A stretch of 8,413 nucleotides of DNA from Gorillibacterium sp. (GTDB taxonomy: Bacteria; Bacillota; Bacilli; Paenibacillales; NBRC-103111). Position numbers and translations under genes: made by a program. Location of the stretch: contig JACMJI010000054.1 in NCBI GenBank assembly GCA_014380705.1, forward strand, positions 1 to 8,413, written 5' to 3'. The notes below the pieces were generated by a model, which worked only from the letters and a program-made list of their open reading frames with translations, did not search any database and was not told the origin of the DNA. This document shows, piece by piece, positions 1 through 4,742 of this stretch; the first letter of the stretch is position 1; each line of letters opens with the position of its first letter.

Positions 1-746
1 ACATAATTCATATGCGTTCCTTTATCCGTGCTGAATCGCATTAATCCAAGCGGAATTGTTGCCTTCTGAGTATCCATTAAATAGATTAACGGGTTCAACA
101 AGTCGTTCCAAGTTCCCATGATAATCAAGACAGACATTGTAGCTACGGCAGGCAGAGCTAGAGGCATAGCCAGTCTCAAGAAAATTCGAAATTCACTGCA
201 ACCGTCAATCCTTGCGGATTCAATTATTTCCTGGGGCATAGTCAAGAAATATTGTCTCATAAAAAAGACAGAAAAAGCGCTGAATGAGCCGAGCAGAATC
301 AGTGCCCAATGGCTATTGAACAAACCCAATCTTTTGATAATGAAAAACTGTGGGATCAGTAAAACTTGGGCAGGAATCATCATCGTTGCTACATAAATCA
401 TGAAGAGGGCGTTTCGTCCAGGGAACCGAAGTTTAGCGAACGAATAACCCGATAAGGAGCTAAATACTAATTGGAATGAAGCGGTCAACAACGTAACTTT
501 TAATGAATTCAATAAATATCGAAAAAAATCAGCTTCGAGAACTTTGGCATAATTGCCCCAAGCAAACACGCTAGGAAACCACTGAATTGGATAACTGTAA
601 ACTTCATTTAAATTTTTCAATGACGCCGATACCATCCAGAGGAAAGGAAAAATGACGGTAAGAGACAAAAGGATTAGAAAGAAAAAGATCAAGCCGTTCT
701 TCGTGATCGATTGCCTGCGATAAGATGAAGCTTGTTGCATTCCCAT
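1..746 (-). CDS. Carbohydrate ABC transporter permease, second subunit (CUT1, MalG/UgpE/LplC-like), 3' end cut off by window
   Basis: This is one of two inner-membrane subunits that form the channel of a sugar importer. I translated 248 codons from the ATG at 744-746; the frame is open to the window edge, so about 30-45 C-terminal residues are missing by comparison with the family's usual 275-295. Membrane segments are visible at about residues 18-40, 80-100, 112-135, 147-168 and 198-222. The cytoplasmic EAA loop that docks on the ATPase is at 176-199 (ESARIDG, then an LALP ending), and the family's N-terminal FPFLWMVSASLK motif is at 33-44. Two other in-frame ATGs exist at 752 and 740. The one at 746 is preferred because AAGGGG lies 8 nt upstream of it, against 2 nt and 14 nt for the others. 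The gene follows the other permease by 25 bp and must be co-transcribed with it. The substrate is unknown. Confidence 0.93.
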   Translation of the reverse strand, partial: MGMQQASSYRRQSITKNGLIFFFLILLSLTVIFPFLWMVSASLKNLNEVYSYPIQWFPSVFAWGNYAKVLEADFFRYLLNSLKVTLLTASFQLVFSSLSGYSFAKLRFPGRNALFMIYVATMMIPAQVLLIPQFFIIKRLGLFNSHWALILLGSFSAFSVFFMRQYFLTMPQEIIESARIDGCSEFRIFLRLAMPLALPAVATMSVLIIMGTWNDLLNPLIYLMDTQKATIPLGLMRFSTDKGTHMNY

Positions 747-754
747 GGTCATAT

Positions 755-760
755 CCCCTT
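755..760 (-). promoter_or_regulatory. Ribosome binding site of the second permease
   Basis: AAGGGG read on the minus strand, 8 nt before the ATG at 746. It is only 2 nt from the in-frame ATG at 752, which is why the 746 start is chosen. It lies in the 25-bp gap between the two permease genes. Confidence 0.7.
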
Positions 761-771
761 GCAGCCTATAA

Positions 772-1653
772 TTAAAAGGTTTCATTAATTTGCTTTTGTT
801 GAATCGTGTATTGCACGATGGCGAAGCAGAATGTGATTATAAACAAGACCCAGCTCAGCGCAGAGGCGTAACCAAAATTATTCAGGGTGAAAGCTGCCCT
901 TATGATTTCAAAAACCATTACACGTGTTGCATCGCCCGGTCCTCCGCCCGTGGAGGCGTAAATCAAGTCCCATACTTGCAACGACCAAATAATAGACATG
1001 CTAATAACTAATTGCATAGTAGGTGCCAGCATGGGGAGCGTCACAAATCGAAACTTCTGGTAAGAATTAGCCCCGTCAACCGTGGCTGCCTCGTATAAAG
1101 TTGTCGGAATTCCTTGCAGTCCTGCCAAAAATAATATCATAAGGTATCCAAAGATTTTCCAAATACCTAAAATCATGACAGATACTAAAGCCCATTGAGT
1201 AGAAGCAAACCATCCTGGCGGATTATCAAATCCTATAGAACGCAAGAAGCTGTTCACTGGACCAAATTCTCTGGAGAATATGGCACCAAAGACTAGTGCT
1301 ACAGCAACGGGTGACGTAATGTTTGGGAAGAAGAGAATCGTCTTGAACAAGGTCATGGATTTGAGTCCTCGACTGACCAGTATAGCCGAGAATAAGCCAA
1401 GAGCGATTGAAATGGGAACGGTACCGATCGTATAAAGCAGATTGTTCTGAATTACTTTCCAAAAAGTGGCCGAATTGATCAGGGATATAAAGTTATCCCA
1501 TCCGACGAAATGCATATCGGTAAATCCGTTCCATGAGTGGAAGCTTAAATAGAGGGAGAAGGCAACGGGAAACCCGACAAAAATAGCAAACCCTAAAATA
1601 TTCGGCAAGATGAACAGGTAGCCATAAGTAATTTCTTTACGAAAAGAGTTCAT
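772..1653 (-). CDS. Carbohydrate ABC transporter permease, first subunit (CUT1, MalF/UgpA/LplB-like)
   Basis: This is the partner channel subunit of the sugar importer, an integral inner-membrane protein of 293 residues, a normal length for the family. About six membrane helices are visible: the first spans the YLFILPNILGFAIF stretch near residues 11-36, and later ones lie near 70-93, 105-126, 155-178, 213-233 and 264-285. The EAA loop that contacts the ATPase is at about 187-207 (YEAATVDGAN followed by FVTLPM). The periplasmic-side GGGPG sequence typical of this subunit is at about 236-240. An in-frame ATG two codons earlier (1659) is possible, but the AGGT Shine-Dalgarno at 1661-1664 is only 2 nt from it and about 8 nt from the ATG at 1653. 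It lies 82-88 bp after the binding-protein gene and 25 bp before the second permease, as expected for a single transport operon. No ATPase gene is seen, so an unlinked MsmX-type ATPase is probable. Confidence 0.95.
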   Translation of the reverse strand: MNSFRKEITYGYLFILPNILGFAIFVGFPVAFSLYLSFHSWNGFTDMHFVGWDNFISLINSATFWKVIQNNLLYTIGTVPISIALGLFSAILVSRGLKSMTLFKTILFFPNITSPVAVALVFGAIFSREFGPVNSFLRSIGFDNPPGWFASTQWALVSVMILGIWKIFGYLMILFLAGLQGIPTTLYEAATVDGANSYQKFRFVTLPMLAPTMQLVISMSIIWSLQVWDLIYASTGGGPGDATRVMVFEIIRAAFTLNNFGYASALSWVLFIITFCFAIVQYTIQQKQINETF

Positions 1654-1696
1654 TTTCATTACCTACACATCCACTCGCTCAATTTACAATGAAGAA

Positions 1697-1725
1697 GGGG
1701 TAATCAGTATCACACTAAGTGCCCC
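1697..1725 (-). other. Imperfect stem-loop between binding-protein and permease genes
   Basis: On the minus strand GGGG (1722-1725) can pair with CCCC (1697-1700), and small inner dyads (AGT/ACT) lie within the loop. It sits in the 82-bp gap after the binding-protein stop. The downstream bases (TTCTTCATTG) are not a proper U-tract, so this is not a convincing terminator. It might act as an mRNA stabiliser or weak attenuator that lets the binding protein be made in excess of the permeases. That role is inference only. Confidence 0.2.
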
Positions 1726-1741
1726 AACTTTATTCAACAAA

Positions 1742-3079
1742 TTATTTCACAGCAGCTTTGAAATCAGTGAAAGCTTTCTCAGGTGTTTTTTCACCGAGCA
1801 TGACTAATTGGGCTTGTTTATCCCATTCTGTTTGACGGGCAGCCACATTATCCAAAGGCAATGCTTCTGGAACCGAACTCATCATTGCCAGAAAATCCTT
1901 CAAATGCTCTGGCGTTGAACCTATCAGATTACTATAAATAGATTGAGATTCAGGCGTTGAATAGACGGGAACGAAATTGTGCTCTGCCCAGATTTTAGCT
2001 CCTGCTTCACTATTGCACATAAAAAGGATGAATTTGAAAGCTTCGTCTGGATGTTTCGACTTAGCGTATACGATATGACTCGTCGGCATGGACCAAGTGG
2101 TTCCAGCTTTGACCCCTTCACTATGTGGCGGAGCAACAACGTCGTAATTCATTTTGACTTTTCCAGCTTTGACATCTGCGTTAACCCCTGACAACATCCA
2201 GTCACCTGTAACCATCATGGCGACTTTACCTGACTCAAATTCAGGAACACCCCATGTTTTGGAAATCACGATATCAGCCCAAGGTTTAATTACCTTGTCA
2301 TCCACCCATAACGATTTCCAGAAGGTTAAGCTTTGAAGCAGCGGATCTTCAAGCGTCAGATTAGATATCCCCTTGCCCTGCTGAACAGCGAGCATAGAAG
2401 TACTAACCGTCCATGTATCCTGGAATGTCCCATAGACTTGTTTGGATCTGTCGGTTAACTTGACTGCCATTTCACGGAATTGCTCCCATGTCGTATCATT
2501 CGTCGGATAGGTAACATTGGCTTGATCAAACAAGTCCTTGTTATAGAACAGACCCCACCAAGACTTTCTTCCGTGAAGTGCATAAGTTTTCCCATTAATC
2601 TTTGATTGTTCGGTTAATTGCTGGGCAGGTCCGAAGTCGACCTTATTCTTCTCGATATAAGGACCTAAATCGAGCGTAATTTCTTTGTTCACCATGTCCA
2701 TCAGATTAATGTTGTTGCCTTGGTCGATAATGTCAATATCCGCACCACCGGCAATTTGCACCATTAACGGATCGGAACCGTTGGGATCCTTGGCGCCAAC
2801 CTTATTCAGCTTAATCGTTACATGAGGAAATTTCTCCATGTAAGCTTTCGCCATGTCACTGTTAACAGAACCAGGATCGACATTATCGAATGTCGAATAG
2901 TTCAACGTTACAGGCTCGGGTGGAGCTTCTGTTTCCACAGCCATATTACTCGTACTACCGGATGGACTCTCTACAATTTTGTCCGACTTGCTAGCTTCGT
3001 TATTACTACCACATGCTGAAAGAATCGAAACGACCATCAGACAAACCAATAACATGGACAACTGCATTTTTCTAATCAT
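1742..3079 (-). CDS. Extracellular sugar-binding lipoprotein of an ABC transporter (solute-binding protein family 1)
   Basis: This is the membrane-anchored receptor that captures a carbohydrate outside the cell and delivers it to the two permeases encoded next. It is 445 residues, typical of family 1 binding proteins. The N-terminus is a lipoprotein signal: MIRK, a hydrophobic core at about 7-20, then the lipobox LSAC with the lipidated Cys at 23, followed by a Ser/Glu/Pro-rich tether to about residue 55. Characteristic family features follow: a FYNKDLF motif in the first lobe, GTTWSMPTSHIVYAKSKH in the hinge/second-lobe region, and a C-terminal half rich in aromatic residues. The frame stays open upstream to 3310 inside the regulator gene, but starting there would bury the signal peptide. 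The ATG at 3079 has GAGGGGG 7 nt upstream; the ATG at 3085 has the same site only 1 nt away. The gene has its own promoter-like hexamers and an operator-like palindrome in the 64-bp gap before it. Ligand identity cannot be read from the sequence. Confidence 0.95.
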   Translation of the reverse strand: MIRKMQLSMLLVCLMVVSILSACGSNNEASKSDKIVESPSGSTSNMAVETEAPPEPVTLNYSTFDNVDPGSVNSDMAKAYMEKFPHVTIKLNKVGAKDPNGSDPLMVQIAGGADIDIIDQGNNINLMDMVNKEITLDLGPYIEKNKVDFGPAQQLTEQSKINGKTYALHGRKSWWGLFYNKDLFDQANVTYPTNDTTWEQFREMAVKLTDRSKQVYGTFQDTWTVSTSMLAVQQGKGISNLTLEDPLLQSLTFWKSLWVDDKVIKPWADIVISKTWGVPEFESGKVAMMVTGDWMLSGVNADVKAGKVKMNYDVVAPPHSEGVKAGTTWSMPTSHIVYAKSKHPDEAFKFILFMCNSEAGAKIWAEHNFVPVYSTPESQSIYSNLIGSTPEHLKDFLAMMSSVPEALPLDNVAARQTEWDKQAQLVMLGEKTPEKAFTDFKAAVK

Positions 3080-3086
3080 TTTCATT

Positions 3087-3093
3087 CCCCCTC
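3087..3093 (-). promoter_or_regulatory. Ribosome binding site of the sugar-binding lipoprotein
   Basis: GAGGGGG on the minus strand lies 7 nt before the ATG at 3079 and 1 nt before the in-frame ATG at 3085. The spacing decides for the 3079 start and rejects the much longer in-frame extension into the response-regulator gene. Confidence 0.8.
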
Positions 3094-3104
3094 GACTTGT
3101 CTTT

Positions 3105-3132
3105 ATTATACTAAGAGGAATACACGCCTCAA
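3105..3132 (-). promoter_or_regulatory. SigA-type promoter of the sugar-binding protein gene
   Basis: Reading the minus strand, TTGAGG (3127-3132, four of six matches to TTGACA) is followed after 16 bp by a perfect TATAAT (3105-3110). Transcription would begin near 3098, giving a leader of about 20 nt that contains the GAGGGGG ribosome site. The promoter lies wholly in the 64-bp gap between the response regulator and the transporter genes, so the uptake genes can be expressed separately from the two-component genes. The moderate -35 fits a promoter that needs an activator. The assignment is by eye. Confidence 0.65.
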
Positions 3133-3140
3133 ACGTTTGC
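3129..3140. promoter_or_regulatory. LacI/CcpA-type palindromic operator overlapping the -35
   Basis: CAAACGTTTG at 3130-3139 is a perfect 10-bp palindrome with the central CG typical of LacI/GalR-family operators. The half-site reading TGCAAACG resembles half of a catabolite-responsive element, while the other half departs from the cre consensus. It covers the first half of the -35 hexamer of the binding-protein promoter, a position expected to give repression. Whether CcpA or a dedicated LacI-type repressor binds is unknown. Confidence 0.5.
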
Positions 3141-3143
3141 AAT

Positions 3144-4742
3144 TTACATTTTATCGTTCTTTTTGACATCTTTACCGGATCTATACTCATTTGGTGTGAT
3201 GCCTTCCATTTTTTTGAAAGCTTTGCTGAAGCTTTTGTAATCGTTGTAACCAACCATTTCCGAAACTTCGTAGACTTTATATTGGGATTCTTTAAGAAAT
3301 TCCTTGGCACATTGCATTCTCATTCGCGTTAAAAACTGCATGAAAGTATCTCCGGTTTCTTCTTTGAATACTCGACTGAAATAGGAAGGGTTGAGATAAA
3401 CATATTCGCTGATCGATGACAAGGTAATATCTTCCCCATAATGCTCCTTGACATAATCCTTTACCTTCTTTATTATTCTTCGCTGGGAGCCTGTCTTTTC
3501 CTGAAGCAGCCCAAATCCAAGCTCGAGTAGATGGCAAAAAGAGTTCTTGAAATCGGTATAGGAATGGAATTCCTCCCACTCAAGAAGACTCTTGTCCTTT
3601 ACCATTTCATTCAGCCAAGCGGAGAAAGCACTCGTACTCTCCATCTCAGCGATGAGTTGAAGTATTTGAATGAACAGTACTTTGACAATTTCGTTCTGAT
3701 ACGTAGCTTTAGCTTGAATGGCATCAATTTTACGTGAGAGTTGCTGGATAAAGTGGTCATAATGCTCTTCAACCAAACATTCGACCATCTCGGATTTCTC
3801 TGATTCTTGGAATCCATATTCATGGAAATACCTATGGTTAGGCATTGATAAGTAAGGAATTGCTGGATCATTTCCCGTTAGCTGGCGTACAAGAAGTTGC
3901 AAACCTGCTTCTTCATATCCTTGTGGAGCATTATTTACATCATAAAGAACGGTGCTAATCCCAATATTAATCTGCTGCTTTAGATAAGAATTCACATGTG
4001 TAGCGAATTCTTTCATTTTCTTCCGCAAGCCTTCGATGTCTGCAAGATTCATCATGAGAACGGCCAGTGTATCGATATCATCATCAAAAACGAACGTTTC
4101 CCCCCCCTTTGAAGTCGCCATCACTTCGCTAAGAATATTGCCTATTGCCATCTTGAGGAGTCCTTTGCTCCACTTTCCCTGATCTTCATGGGAAATCGAT
4201 ATTTGTATGCGTGCTAGGGCGAATCCCATTTTTTCCGAATGAACGTCAGCCAAACCAAGGATTTGGGCTGCTTGACTAGGCGATATTAAGCCCTTTACCC
4301 AATTGTTAAGGGTTTGCTCCCTTTTGAGATGATCTGCTTCCTGAAGGACCTTCCTCTCCGAGACATTCCTACTTAATTCTTCATTTAGCCGCCCAAAAGT
4401 TTCGGCTAAGGCATGGAGATCAATGGGCTTCACCTGATATTCGAACACTTTATGGCGAATGGCTGTTTTGGCATAAGCAAAATCGTCGAATCCAGACAAG
4501 ATGACAAAATGTATATTCATCCCTAATGCACGAACGCTTTCAATCATTTCCAACCCATCCATCCCCGGCATCCGAATATCCGTCAGCACGCAATCGGGTT
4601 GTTCATTAACGATATAGTGGAGAGCATCCTCTCCGTTATCAAACGAAGCTGTTACACGAAATCCTAGACTTTCCCAATCTATAAAAGTACACAATGCATC
4701 CCGAATGGTTTTCTCGTCTTCCACGATAATGACTTTATACAT
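3144..4742 (-). CDS. Two-component response regulator with AraC-type DNA-binding domain (YesN-like)
   Basis: This is a cytoplasmic transcription regulator of 532 residues, partner of the sensor kinase encoded just upstream. The N-terminal receiver domain (about 1-120) carries the acidic pair in IIVEDE (Glu8, Asp9), the phospho-acceptor Asp55 in LTDIRMPGMDG, the switch Ser83 and the conserved Lys105 in YQVKPID. A helical linker and a poorly conserved middle region (about 120-415), usual for YesN-type regulators, lead to the C-terminal double helix-turn-helix (about 421-522) with the AraC signature NPSYFSRVFKEETG and the second motif VGYNDYKSFSKAFKK ending in GITPNEYR. The start at 4742 is chosen because it gives the canonical receiver beginning MYKVIIVEDE and has AAGGAG 7 nt upstream; an in-frame ATG 14 codons earlier lies inside the kinase gene and has no such site. 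It overlaps the kinase gene by 8 nt. Its likely target is the transporter promoter 64 bp downstream. A G7 run at 4100-4106 lies in the middle region. Confidence 0.96.
   Translation of the reverse strand: MYKVIIVEDEKTIRDALCTFIDWESLGFRVTASFDNGEDALHYIVNEQPDCVLTDIRMPGMDGLEMIESVRALGMNIHFVILSGFDDFAYAKTAIRHKVFEYQVKPIDLHALAETFGRLNEELSRNVSERKVLQEADHLKREQTLNNWVKGLISPSQAAQILGLADVHSEKMGFALARIQISISHEDQGKWSKGLLKMAIGNILSEVMATSKGGETFVFDDDIDTLAVLMMNLADIEGLRKKMKEFATHVNSYLKQQINIGISTVLYDVNNAPQGYEEAGLQLLVRQLTGNDPAIPYLSMPNHRYFHEYGFQESEKSEMVECLVEEHYDHFIQQLSRKIDAIQAKATYQNEIVKVLFIQILQLIAEMESTSAFSAWLNEMVKDKSLLEWEEFHSYTDFKNSFCHLLELGFGLLQEKTGSQRRIIKKVKDYVKEHYGEDITLSSISEYVYLNPSYFSRVFKEETGDTFMQFLTRMRMQCAKEFLKESQYKVYEVSEMVGYNDYKSFSKAFKKMEGITPNEYRSGKDVKKNDKM

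Noticed and set aside
118..396. A 92-codon open frame on the plus strand
   Set aside because: It lies wholly opposite the second permease gene, whose translation shows a clear EAA loop and membrane helices. The plus-strand product resembles nothing and has no ribosome site.
1697..1736. Weak promoter-like pair (TTGAAT, 17 bp, TGTGAT) and GGGG/CCCC stem before the first permease
   Set aside because: Both hexamers match only four of six bases and the stem lacks a T-tract. Neither is good enough to be called a promoter or terminator.
3080..3310. In-frame N-terminal extension of the binding protein to 3310
   Set aside because: It overlaps the DNA-binding region of the regulator and puts 77 residues before a perfect lipoprotein signal. 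The GAGGGGG site fits the start at 3079.
2979..3332. A 117-codon plus-strand frame across the regulator-transporter gap
   Set aside because: It is antisense to the ends of two firmly identified genes and crosses a good minus-strand promoter. Its sequence looks like a random shadow, with no start signal.
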